Of a DNA stretch of 64,000 nt, positions 8,763 through 17,257 are shown piece after piece. The notes beneath the pieces are model-generated. The model saw only the letters and a program-made list of their open reading frames with translations. It had not been told where the DNA came from and did no database searches. The DNA is taken from assembly GCF_002483205.1 (NCBI RefSeq), contig NZ_DLHM01000007.1, positions 310,001-374,000 of the forward strand, written 5' to 3'. This stretch comes from Flavihumibacter sp. UBA7668. Its GTDB lineage: Bacteria; Bacteroidota; Bacteroidia; Chitinophagales; Chitinophagaceae. The first letter of the stretch is position 1. Every line of letters begins with the position of its first letter. The translations under genes and the position numbers were made by a program.

Positions 8763-11540
8763 TCAATATAATTTTATCAGTACCTGTTGATCTTTATTAA
8801 GTGAAAGTTTAAGAGACGACTGCCTTATTTTTTCTTCACCAATTTTTCGAAGCCCACCTGGCCCTACCTCAAACAACAAGGCTTTTTTATACCTTGTAAA
8901 ATTCGCAGGAAGTTTCCAGATGCGATTAATATATCCCTCTTTACTATAGGCAATTAAAGAGGGATCTGGTATCCAAAGCGCCGGAAGTAATATATTCTCA
9001 TTATCTGCCAATTTAATACCTGCCTGCTCCAAACTGAAATCTGAGCCTTTCAATTGAGTGATTACATTACCTGAAAAATGTACTTCTTTTATATTGCCGG
9101 CTTCTACCAGAAATTTTCGCTCCAATCGATTTAGGAAATACCAGATAGCAGAGCTTGTACTAAATTGCTCTTTAAATCCAGTTAACCCGACAGGATCCTT
9201 TTTAACAATTTCCTCGCCGTGCATGCTGGTTCCAAATAATTTTCCCCAACTGCTTTTATCGGCACCTCCTGTATAAATAGAAGCCGGCCATTTTAAATAA
9301 TATTCTTTCTGATTAAACCACCAGGCCATTGACTGATAGGATTCAAACGGCTTCCCTCTTAAAAAATCAACCCCTTCACTGGTAATATCGATTCCTTTTG
9401 AAGCCCAGTAAGCGTAGATATTTTTTTGTGCAGCAGTTTCATCTGCAACCGTATAAGAAAGATATGGACTAGTAGGTTTTTTTTTCAGATCAACACCCCA
9501 TGTTCCGTCATCCTTTGACAAAGGAATTGGTGGCCATGTATGAAAGGCGTCAATATGAACCGTTCCTGTTTGCTGAATCGGAAGCAGGGAACAAAGGCTA
9601 TCGATTCGTTTTTGTGCGAAACCCGTTGCCCACTCCTGCGCATAACTGATAGGATAGCCCCATTCGCCTCCAAGTAATGAACCGTCTTTCCTGCGGGCAA
9701 TAATATTATGTTTTAAATAGGTATCCCAAAGAGGACTGTCTTCATAGGCATCAAACATGTTGATATGTAAACTTACCTGGGTATGATATTTTTTGGCTTC
9801 ATTCATCAGCCAGCGCAGACTTTCCATTGCGCTGGTATCCTGCGGTCGTTTCAATGCTTTGTTTGCTTCAAACCAGGCAGGGTAACCTGAATCATGTCCA
9901 TTATATTGCCATCCTACCAGATACACAATTTTTGGAATTCCCAGACTGAGTGCGTCCATTTTTTTAATCACTTCCAAGGCCTGTTCAGCATTTAAGAAAA
10001 CTTCAGTTTTCCCGTTATCCCGGCGCTTAAATTTTCCATCAAATAAAGCCTGGCTCAAAAATAGTTTCATAGTCAGGGTTTGGTGATAAGCCGGATGATT
10101 TGCAATTTTTTCAACCTTATTATGGCGAATTATGGTAGTATCTCCACCTATTTTAATGTTATCCCCCAAAGGCGTAAGTAAAATTGCAGTATGAGCCTTA
10201 ATATTCAGTTTAAGCTGTCCGGACCGAATGGGCAAAACGGATCCTTTTTCAAGTCCATTTTTGGTAATCTGCCAGACTTGAACAGCACTGAATGATTTCC
10301 ATGATTCGGGTACGATCTGATTTATTTTTTGTTCAGCAGAACTATAGACAGCATAACTATTATCTGATCGCCAGCTTACTGGAAAAAATACCCGGTTCTT
10401 ACTGCGGTAGATAAGTTCATTTCGCCGTACTGTACTGTCATTGAGTGAAACCTGTACCTCATTTGAAAAAAAAGCAACCCGATTCATTCCAGTACCTTTT
10501 ACGTTCAATCGTTTCAAGCGGTTAAGAAAATCATATTGCAGAAAGTTTAGGAAAAACTCCTGTTGGAATGCCTGCTGCCAATTCGATTGATCTGTTTTCT
10601 TTCGGCTATCCGGGAAATGATTCTCGCCGTACATACTCGTGCCGAACAAAAACTCCAATCCAAAATCACTGTTTTTTAAATCCGGATTCATTTTACTACC
10701 TGTGCACTCTGCGGCTGATTGTTTCAAATAATCATCCTGTGTACGTCCATTAAAGTGCCAGTAATATGGCACCCGGCCGTGCATGTAGTCCATTACCCAT
10801 TCTGTGGTAACATCTATTCCTTTGGTTTTCCAATAATCTGCCAGCTGTTTCTGAAAAGATGCTTCATTAACCAAAGATTCCCGATGGCCTTTACTATCTC
10901 TGGCAATCCACGCATCCAGGTGAATTGTTCCGGCCTCTTTCAATTCAGGAAGCAGCTCCAATAACAGATCTACTCTTTTTTGAGCATAGCTATTTTCCCA
11001 TTCTCGCTGGTAATTGATCTGATAGGCTTTTTTGCCATTGTAATTGCCAATAACCAATAAGGAACCATCTGCATTTTTAGAAAGCATGTCCTTCTCTGCA
11101 TAGGTTGTCCAAAGTGGACTATCCTCGTATGCATCAGTCATATTGATATGCAGACTTACCGTTGTATGATATTTTTTTGCCTCTCTAATCAACCAGCGGA
11201 GGCTCTGCGTTGCCGTTGTATCTTCCTGCCGTTTTAAAGCCGGATTTACTTCAAAAAATGCTGGATACTGATCATCATGGCCCCTGTATTGCCAGCCAAC
11301 GAGGTAAATAATTTTCGGGACTTCCAGCGTCAGCTGATCAACTTCCTTAATTATCTGCAATGCACTGGTAAAATTTTGAGAAACATGCGTGCCACCCTGA
11401 TCATCTGGTATAGATAAAAATAGTTTCATCACCAGTGTTTGGTGATAGGCATGTTGAAAATTGTTTTTATTCTGCGCTGCAAGTTGTGATGTTGCGTACA
11501 ACAGGAATAAACTGCATAAACATGGATATAAATTTTTCAT
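8763..11540 (-). CDS. Tandem-duplicated GH101-like endo-alpha-N-acetylgalactosaminidase-family protein
   Basis: A 925-residue exported protein (signal peptide ending near LAAQ, residue 23) built of two homologous halves, about 32-460 and 485-925. Each half begins with YHQTL.MKLFLS and repeats VGWQY.GHD, AKKYHT.VSLHINM.DAYEDSPLW and LFGTSM.GE. GH101/GH129 enzymes, which release O-linked glycans from GalNAc-Ser/Thr, show comparable motifs (GYQSEGHD, an HVN strand, a nucleophile Asp strand and an acid/base Glu strand). By that comparison the nucleophile and acid/base would be Asp209 and Glu247 in the first half, and Asp664 and Glu722 in the second, so both halves look catalytically equipped. It lacks the extra carbohydrate-binding modules of large GH101 proteins. 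Its ATG overlaps the stop of the FG-GAP gene (TAATG). The family call rests on remembered motifs; activity on real O-glycans is inferred from these and from the neighbouring GH110. Confidence 0.75.
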   Translation of the reverse strand: MKNLYPCLCSLFLLYATSQLAAQNKNNFQHAYHQTLVMKLFLSIPDDQGGTHVSQNFTSALQIIKEVDQLTLEVPKIIYLVGWQYRGHDDQYPAFFEVNPALKRQEDTTATQSLRWLIREAKKYHTTVSLHINMTDAYEDSPLWTTYAEKDMLSKNADGSLLVIGNYNGKKAYQINYQREWENSYAQKRVDLLLELLPELKEAGTIHLDAWIARDSKGHRESLVNEASFQKQLADYWKTKGIDVTTEWVMDYMHGRVPYYWHFNGRTQDDYLKQSAAECTGSKMNPDLKNSDFGLEFLFGTSMYGENHFPDSRKKTDQSNWQQAFQQEFFLNFLQYDFLNRLKRLNVKGTGMNRVAFFSNEVQVSLNDSTVRRNELIYRSKNRVFFPVSWRSDNSYAVYSSAEQKINQIVPESWKSFSAVQVWQITKNGLEKGSVLPIRSGQLKLNIKAHTAILLTPLGDNIKIGGDTTIIRHNKVEKIANHPAYHQTLTMKLFLSQALFDGKFKRRDNGKTEVFLNAEQALEVIKKMDALSLGIPKIVYLVGWQYNGHDSGYPAWFEANKALKRPQDTSAMESLRWLMNEAKKYHTQVSLHINMFDAYEDSPLWDTYLKHNIIARRKDGSLLGGEWGYPISYAQEWATGFAQKRIDSLCSLLPIQQTGTVHIDAFHTWPPIPLSKDDGTWGVDLKKKPTSPYLSYTVADETAAQKNIYAYWASKGIDITSEGVDFLRGKPFESYQSMAWWFNQKEYYLKWPASIYTGGADKSSWGKLFGTSMHGEEIVKKDPVGLTGFKEQFSTSSAIWYFLNRLERKFLVEAGNIKEVHFSGNVITQLKGSDFSLEQAGIKLADNENILLPALWIPDPSLIAYSKEGYINRIWKLPANFTRYKKALLFEVGPGGLRKIGEEKIRQSSLKLSLNKDQQVLIKLY

Positions 11541-14500
11541 TATTGATTTTTTTCTATAACCTGAACGGGTTGATTATTCCTTGCTATTAAAATGAATTCA
11601 CGGGCCGTGTTTGATCGGCCACCTGAAATTTTTCTCAATTCTCCTTTACTTATCCAACCTGTTTCATCATGGCCTGCTACATTAAATCCAGCTTTACCGT
11701 CTCCTTTCAATATCCAACCATAACCTGCATCATATTGGCCTTCATATGGACTCACACCAGAAAAATTCCCGCCACAGAGAAAATCCGGATGGCCATCTTT
11801 GTTAATATCCGTCTGATAAAATGAATATACAGCTGACCATTGAATTTGCGCTGGTAATGGTTTCGCTTTAAATGATTTACCAGGTTCATTTAAAAAAACC
11901 ATCGACCTCAATTCAGTGATTTCCAGTTTTTTAAGCTTCTTTAATGCATCACCAAAAACCTGCTCTATTGATTCATTGGCAAAACTTGCATAATTGGGAT
12001 ATTTTTTTCGTAAAGGGGCAGGAAATCGTTTCTCCAGTTCCTCCTTTCCAAAAAAACTTACATATTGTCCCTGGCGATATACAGCAAGCAGTTGATCATA
12101 GCTTTGCGTACCTGATAAGGAGCCGTGGTAGAGTATTAAAGGAAATTGGTTAGTAGCATTGATCTTGGAATTTGTCCCCAGATTTCCTGCCAAAAGATCA
12201 GGGTATCCATCTTGATTGATATCTGCAATACAAATCGATTTCCAGAAACCAGTTGAAGTCGCCATGCCCGGGAAATCAGTTTTTTTGAGTTGGCCTATTT
12301 CGTTCATAAAAACCATCACCGGCATCCAATCACCTACTACTACCAGATCCATCCACCCATCTTTATTCAGGTCTGCAAATGCTGCGTCTGTAACCATCCC
12401 GATTGAATCAGAGGAAGCTGAAAAAGAAGAGTGGGGGCGACTAAAGTTTCCTTTTCCGTCATTCAGTAATAAATAAGAAATTGGTGATTGTCCATATTTT
12501 CCAACGACTGATCGACCCCCAATAAATAAATCCATATCACCATCCAGATCTATATCAGCTGCAGCCACAGAACTTTTATTAATAGCTTCACCCGGACGGT
12601 TTACGGAGGCCTTAAGAACTCCTTTACCATCATTTATATAAAGTCGATCATACAAAGGGACGGCACCTTCAAAGTATTCATTCCCTCCACTTACAACATA
12701 AAGATCAGGATCACCGTCACCATCTGCATCAAAAAAAACTGCATCAACATCTTCACAGAGCCGATCTTTAAGAAAGACTTCATTATTTCCTTCAACAAAG
12801 GAAGTCTGTTTTGTTTGCAAATAGAGTTTACCGGCCTGTCCTTTTGCACCACCTGTAAAAAAATCTTCCAACCCATCCCCGTTTATATCTCCAATGGCCA
12901 AAGCCGGGCCTTCGGTAGAAAGTCTTTGAGGCATGAGTTCCTGAATAGTCAGGTCATTAAAGGCATCTTCTTTGTGAACAAAATCAATGCCTGTGTTTCT
13001 AACCTCTCTCAAAAATTTCTTATCGTCATTTTTTCGGGGCCAGGCAGAATTATTTGAAGCCCTACCGGATCTAATGGAAAGAGACAGTCTCCCGGATGAA
13101 TAAGGACCTTTAAACAGTTCCGATTTCCCATTGGGCCAGTCAATCATCAACTGGTTAATAACTGAATCATTCCCAAGTCCGACATGCAGCCAACTGGAAG
13201 AGGCGCTTTGAAATCCGCGCGAAGCAGTAAGGTGGAGAAAAAACTGCCTGCTTCCAGCATCTACCCGAATCTTTGCACCATATGCAAGTGAATTCAGACT
13301 ATCCCCTCTGAGCCGGATCTGAAGAGCTTTTCCTCCCTTTAGATTGGAACTATTTTCAAATATTCCTGCTGGAGAATTGGTATTATTTACAACTATATCC
13401 AGGTCTCCGTCTCCATCGAGATCTGAATAGCAGGCACCTGTTGAAATGCCTGCTTCCTTAAATCCCCAGTTATTCGTCTGCTCAGTAAACCTGTATCCGT
13501 CAATTCCTTCATATATTTTATTAGGCACTTTTCCTTCGGGCATTTTTTCCAGTTTATCACGATCATGTTTCCGCATTTCTTCAGGAGCATGCAGACTGGC
13601 CTGGTGCCCTGCATACTTCAGGAAATCAAGATTATTCGGACGCTTCAGGATACCATTCGAAATAAACAAATCCTTTATTCCGTCATTATTAAAATCTGCC
13701 AGTAAAGGTGCCCAGCTCCAGTCAGATGCAGCTGTTCCGGAATACAAAGCAATATCATAAAATAACAAACCGCTCTTTCCATTCAATTGCAGCGCATTTC
13801 TTGAAAACTGGGGGTGATATCCCCACCGTCTTTGTTTGTGTTCGTAAATAGATAGCGGATCATCCGAAAGAGATTCTTTCACAATTCTTTCATTGTCAGG
13901 CAGCATATCTGCTGTAAATATATCCAGCCATCCATCATTGTTGACATCCGCCATATCGCTGCCCATGGAGAAACGGCTTTCATGCGCAAAGGCCGATTTA
14001 TTTATTTCCTGAAAGCTGCCGTTTTGCTGGTTTATATAGAAATAATCTTCCTCGTGAAAATCATTGCTGACATAAATATCTTCCCAGCCATCATTGTTGA
14101 GATCACCCACAATTGCATTGAGGCCATAGCCAATTGTACTACTGAAAATTCCCGCCTCTTTAGTGACTTCTACAAAAACTGACCGCCCATTTAGGCGATC
14201 ATTTCGAAATAGTTTATCTCCTGAAGCCAGATCAGGTTTATGTCGGATACTGGAATCCTGCATACTGGCAGGTGAATGAACAGAATGATTAACCAGGAAG
14301 CAATCCAGATCACCATCCCGATCATAATCAAAGAAAACAGCTTGCGTATTGAAGCCTTCAATAGCTAGTCCATATTTTTCTGCCTGTTCGGAAAAATGAT
14401 TATTCCCCTCATTAATAAACAATTGATTGCGGCCCGTAAAACTGCTGTATCCGCCCACAGAGCAAACATAGAGATCAACCAGTCCGTCGCTGTTTACATC

Positions 14501-14848
14501 TGCGAAAGTAACACCGGTGTTCCAGTTGCCATTTCCACCGACTCCGGCCGATTGGGTAATGTCTTCAAATTGTAAATTTCCTTTATTAAGGTACAGTTTA
14601 TTAGACTGCTGATTGGAAACAAAATACAGATCATCCAGTCCGTCATTATTGATATCGCCTGCCGCTACACCTCCTCCATTATAATAATATAAATAATCAA
14701 AAATATTAACTTTTGCATAGGGGTCAATATTGTTTGAAAAATGGATTCCTGTTTTGTTTGCTGGAACCTGCTGAAACAAGGTTGCAGGTTGCTCCTGTTG
14801 GCAGGCAATCAGCAAGCAGAAACAAATAAAAATTGGAATACTTTTCAT
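11540..14848 (-). CDS. FG-GAP/VCBS-repeat lipoprotein with ASPIC/UnbV domain
   Basis: A 1102-residue lipoprotein (lipobox LLIAC, Cys16). It is made of FG-GAP/VCBS repeats with calcium-loop motifs such as DINNDGLDDLYF, DVNSDGLVDLYV and DYDRDGDLDCFLVN, interrupted by an ASPIC/UnbV-like segment at about 512-585 (LHVGLGNDSVINQLMIDWPNG). A second set of repeats follows up to about residue 1060. It is predicted to be a surface-anchored beta-propeller protein of the CRTAC1 type. Such proteins are frequent in Bacteroidota PULs, and a role in glycan or glycoprotein binding is likely but unproven. I see no hydrolase active site. It lies directly downstream of the hairpin that follows the SusC/SusD/lipoprotein genes and is coupled to the GH101-like gene by a TAATG overlap. 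It may be a surface binding partner for that enzyme set. Confidence 0.85.
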   Translation of the reverse strand: MKSIPIFICFCLLIACQQEQPATLFQQVPANKTGIHFSNNIDPYAKVNIFDYLYYYNGGGVAAGDINNDGLDDLYFVSNQQSNKLYLNKGNLQFEDITQSAGVGGNGNWNTGVTFADVNSDGLVDLYVCSVGGYSSFTGRNQLFINEGNNHFSEQAEKYGLAIEGFNTQAVFFDYDRDGDLDCFLVNHSVHSPASMQDSSIRHKPDLASGDKLFRNDRLNGRSVFVEVTKEAGIFSSTIGYGLNAIVGDLNNDGWEDIYVSNDFHEEDYFYINQQNGSFQEINKSAFAHESRFSMGSDMADVNNDGWLDIFTADMLPDNERIVKESLSDDPLSIYEHKQRRWGYHPQFSRNALQLNGKSGLLFYDIALYSGTAASDWSWAPLLADFNNDGIKDLFISNGILKRPNNLDFLKYAGHQASLHAPEEMRKHDRDKLEKMPEGKVPNKIYEGIDGYRFTEQTNNWGFKEAGISTGACYSDLDGDGDLDIVVNNTNSPAGIFENSSNLKGGKALQIRLRGDSLNSLAYGAKIRVDAGSRQFFLHLTASRGFQSASSSWLHVGLGNDSVINQLMIDWPNGKSELFKGPYSSGRLSLSIRSGRASNNSAWPRKNDDKKFLREVRNTGIDFVHKEDAFNDLTIQELMPQRLSTEGPALAIGDINGDGLEDFFTGGAKGQAGKLYLQTKQTSFVEGNNEVFLKDRLCEDVDAVFFDADGDGDPDLYVVSGGNEYFEGAVPLYDRLYINDGKGVLKASVNRPGEAINKSSVAAADIDLDGDMDLFIGGRSVVGKYGQSPISYLLLNDGKGNFSRPHSSFSASSDSIGMVTDAAFADLNKDGWMDLVVVGDWMPVMVFMNEIGQLKKTDFPGMATSTGFWKSICIADINQDGYPDLLAGNLGTNSKINATNQFPLILYHGSLSGTQSYDQLLAVYRQGQYVSFFGKEELEKRFPAPLRKKYPNYASFANESIEQVFGDALKKLKKLEITELRSMVFLNEPGKSFKAKPLPAQIQWSAVYSFYQTDINKDGHPDFLCGGNFSGVSPYEGQYDAGYGWILKGDGKAGFNVAGHDETGWISKGELRKISGGRSNTAREFILIARNNQPVQVIEKNQ

Positions 14849-14862
14849 ATAGTACTAACCAG

Positions 14863-14891
14863 AAAAAAGTCGGCTGCAAATGCAGCCGACT
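14863..14891 (-). terminator. Intrinsic terminator or attenuator between the lipoprotein gene and the FG-GAP gene
   Basis: Perfect 11-bp stem (14868-14878 pairing with 14881-14891, loop AA; arm AGTCGGCTGCA). On the minus strand it is followed by a run of T residues (complement of 14863-14868). It lies after the SusC/SusD/lipoprotein genes and before the FG-GAP and enzyme genes, so it probably lowers expression of the downstream enzymes relative to the transport proteins. Confidence 0.75.
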
Positions 14892-14935
14892 GAACCAAAC
14901 CAACTGCTAATTGGTAAAAGAAAAACGCTGTTTAG

Positions 14936-15430
14936 TTATTTAATAAGCTGATTGACACGAACAGTCCATACGCGTATTGATCCATCAGCGGCTTTTAGCT
15001 GATATTTTCTTGGCTGAGAGAAGTCACCCGGAACACCCGGACGGGGTGATCCTTCAATTGCTGACATCGTAGCTGCCGTAGAGATATTGGTCATGAATAC
15101 CAGGTTAGTCAGATTCACTTTTGTACGTTCAGCTTCTGTGAATGAGCCTGAGGCACCTGGTACCTGAACATCGAAAATAGCGGAGTCAGTTACTGCACCC
15201 GGATTATCTTCTAATTTTTTAAACTGTTTTGCACTTACATTCAGGTTAACTATTCGCACAACCGGGCTGCCGCCGGAAGTAGCAGTTGGGTCTTCGAACC
15301 GGTATTCCATGAAGACATCCGTGATGAATGCATCTTTGAATTTGGGCAGGTTATCATCCAGGCCGGATTTGAGGCAGGAACTCATCGAAACTATCAGAAT
15401 ACCAGCCATTAAAAATAAAATCCTTTTCAT
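14936..15430 (-). CDS. Small PUL-associated lipoprotein (DUF5018-like)
   Basis: A 164-residue lipoprotein with lipobox MSSC (Cys19). The mature part contains an apparent beta-sandwich ending in KYQLKAADGSIRVWTVRVN. That ending resembles the Bacteroidota lipoproteins annotated as DUF5018 and other immunoglobulin-like domains that follow SusD genes. No catalytic motif is visible. It starts 19 bases after the SusD gene and precedes a terminator-like hairpin, so it is probably expressed at the level of SusC/SusD and may serve as an accessory surface glycan-binding protein (a SusE/SusF-like position). The exact family is uncertain. Confidence 0.75.
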   Translation of the reverse strand: MKRILFLMAGILIVSMSSCLKSGLDDNLPKFKDAFITDVFMEYRFEDPTATSGGSPVVRIVNLNVSAKQFKKLEDNPGAVTDSAIFDVQVPGASGSFTEAERTKVNLTNLVFMTNISTAATMSAIEGSPRPGVPGDFSQPRKYQLKAADGSIRVWTVRVNQLIK

Positions 15431-15449
15431 ATTGTCAATATTTTACAGA

Positions 15450-17237
15450 TTACCAATTGGGATTTTGTTGCAGACTTCCATGCCGTACAATTTGAGAATT
15501 CTGAATCGGCAGCAGGTAACGCCTTGTTTCGTCGAAGATGCGCTGGTCGTTCTGGTTGAAGTTTATCACTTCAATCCGATATCCCCTGCGATCTGCATTT
15601 ATTTCCATAAAAGTGGGTGCTTGTTCCAATTCCGGAATAGTGCCGTTTGCTGCGATTCCATGGTTCGCATCTCCACCATATTTTCCCCAACGCAGCAGGC
15701 TCCAGTAGTAGTCTTTTTCTTTAAAAAGTTCTACTCTGCGTTCCCTCTTATAATCAGTCCAGGCTGCGCCGGATGTTGTTGCCGTAGAAGGAGGAAGTCC
15801 ACCATGAAACTCTCTGGTAATATTCAGAGTTTGAACCGCTTCTGCAATTTTATCCTGCCGCAACAAAGCTTCTGCTTTGTTCAGATATACCCGGCCCAGA
15901 CGGAAAATCACCCAATGGTAATCTGTATTCACGTTAAAGAAGGGTCTTGGAGCAATATTGGTATAGATACCTTTCCGAAAAAATGCATTGGTGATCTGCG
16001 TACAGCAATCTGAGTTCAGTGATCCTTTAATCAGCCGATGCAGGTTTCCATTACGGTTGGTGGTAACGAGTTCTCCATACCAGGCAGTGGAATCATAAAC
16101 TATACTGGCAGCCAGGCGTTTATCGCGATTATTATAAATAATACTATTAATTGAGCCATCACCAGAAATTACCGCACTATCGGAGTAAGATGAACTACGT
16201 TTGGTAATATTTGCAAGGTATTGAGACGTCTGGTCCCATTTTACAGCCTTGGCGGGATCGGCTTCATCAATTGCCAGGTATTCATCCATCAGGTTCTGCG
16301 TTGGAGAGTAGCGCCCCCAGTTTTCAAATACCTTATCCTGTTTAAAAAGAGGAGTCGCTCCACGTAGATTCAGGTCATCGTTGTTTACATTGGGAATTGC
16401 CCGCTGCATATCCATATCAATGCTGGACACGACTGTATTGGATTTGTCACGATAATATCCAAGAATAACTTCTGTTGAAAAGCGTTGTTTTTCATTAAAC
16501 AGGCCTTCATAATCTGCTTGAAGTGCATGATTCCCGTTATTGATAACTGCATCAGCAGCAGCAATTGCCTGCTGATAATATCCGGCTTCTCCGGTATAGG
16601 CGGCAGCCTGAAGTGCAGCTTCTGATTTTAATGCATAGGCTGCTGATTTTGATGCTATACCTGTAGAAGCTGTTTCTGGTAATCCTGTTATTGCATCATC
16701 AATATCCTTCATAATCAGGGAATAGGTTTCTGCAATACTGGCTGTTTGAGGGAGTGCATAGGATTCTTCATTTTCAGTTAATACCCGATCAATGTAAACA
16801 ACACGTCCAAATCTCCTGGCGAGCCAATAATAGGTCATGGCACGAAGGAATTTTCCATGTCCCACTAATTCAGCCTTTTCCGCCTCCGTCATGGCAGATG
16901 CCTGTGCTTTTTCTATTATCAGGTTACAGCGACGAATTCGCGCAAACTGGTTGAATCCATAGTCATCATCACGGGTTATTTGATCACGCGTAAACGCATC
17001 ACCATTGCTTGCAATGATATTATTCGTCCATATTTCATCTGCTACATAATTGGTATATAATCCAAGCACATCTCCATAGGTTCCATTCACAAAAACCATT
17101 GCATTGTTTTTGGAACTCCATACAGCAAGTTCATCGAATTTATCAAAGGGTCTGGTTTCATCTAATTTTTTACAGGAGATACCTGCCATAACCAGCAACA
17201 AAAGCAGGGCACCTGTTTTTATACATACATTTTTCAT
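15450..17237 (-). CDS. SusD/RagB-family outer-membrane lipoprotein (PUL 1)
   Basis: Surface lipoprotein that captures glycans and forms the lid of the SusC transporter. I chose the ATG at 17237 (protein start MKNVCIKTG, lipobox GISC). An upstream in-frame GTG at 17258 would add seven residues in front of the signal peptide and shares a base with the SusC stop codon. From the ATG the product is about 595 residues, usual for SusD proteins. It has TPR-like helices (KAELVGHGKFLRAMTYYWLA), the typical C-terminal domain with RVYLNKAEALLRQDK, and an RRVELFKEKDYYWSLLRWG segment. It sits directly downstream of SusC, with 20 bases between the SusC stop and this ATG. The glycan bound is unknown; PUL 1 enzymes suggest a Gal/GalNAc-containing glycan. 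Confidence 0.95.
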   Translation of the reverse strand: MKNVCIKTGALLLLLVMAGISCKKLDETRPFDKFDELAVWSSKNNAMVFVNGTYGDVLGLYTNYVADEIWTNNIIASNGDAFTRDQITRDDDYGFNQFARIRRCNLIIEKAQASAMTEAEKAELVGHGKFLRAMTYYWLARRFGRVVYIDRVLTENEESYALPQTASIAETYSLIMKDIDDAITGLPETASTGIASKSAAYALKSEAALQAAAYTGEAGYYQQAIAAADAVINNGNHALQADYEGLFNEKQRFSTEVILGYYRDKSNTVVSSIDMDMQRAIPNVNNDDLNLRGATPLFKQDKVFENWGRYSPTQNLMDEYLAIDEADPAKAVKWDQTSQYLANITKRSSSYSDSAVISGDGSINSIIYNNRDKRLAASIVYDSTAWYGELVTTNRNGNLHRLIKGSLNSDCCTQITNAFFRKGIYTNIAPRPFFNVNTDYHWVIFRLGRVYLNKAEALLRQDKIAEAVQTLNITREFHGGLPPSTATTSGAAWTDYKRERRVELFKEKDYYWSLLRWGKYGGDANHGIAANGTIPELEQAPTFMEINADRRGYRIEVINFNQNDQRIFDETRRYLLPIQNSQIVRHGSLQQNPNW

Positions 17238-17257
17238 ACAGTCAATTTGTTGGTTCA

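Noticed and set aside
15309..16013. 234-codon plus-strand open frame opposite the lipoprotein and SusD1 genes
   Set aside because: It crosses the boundary of two well-supported minus-strand genes and its composition is that of a shadow frame.
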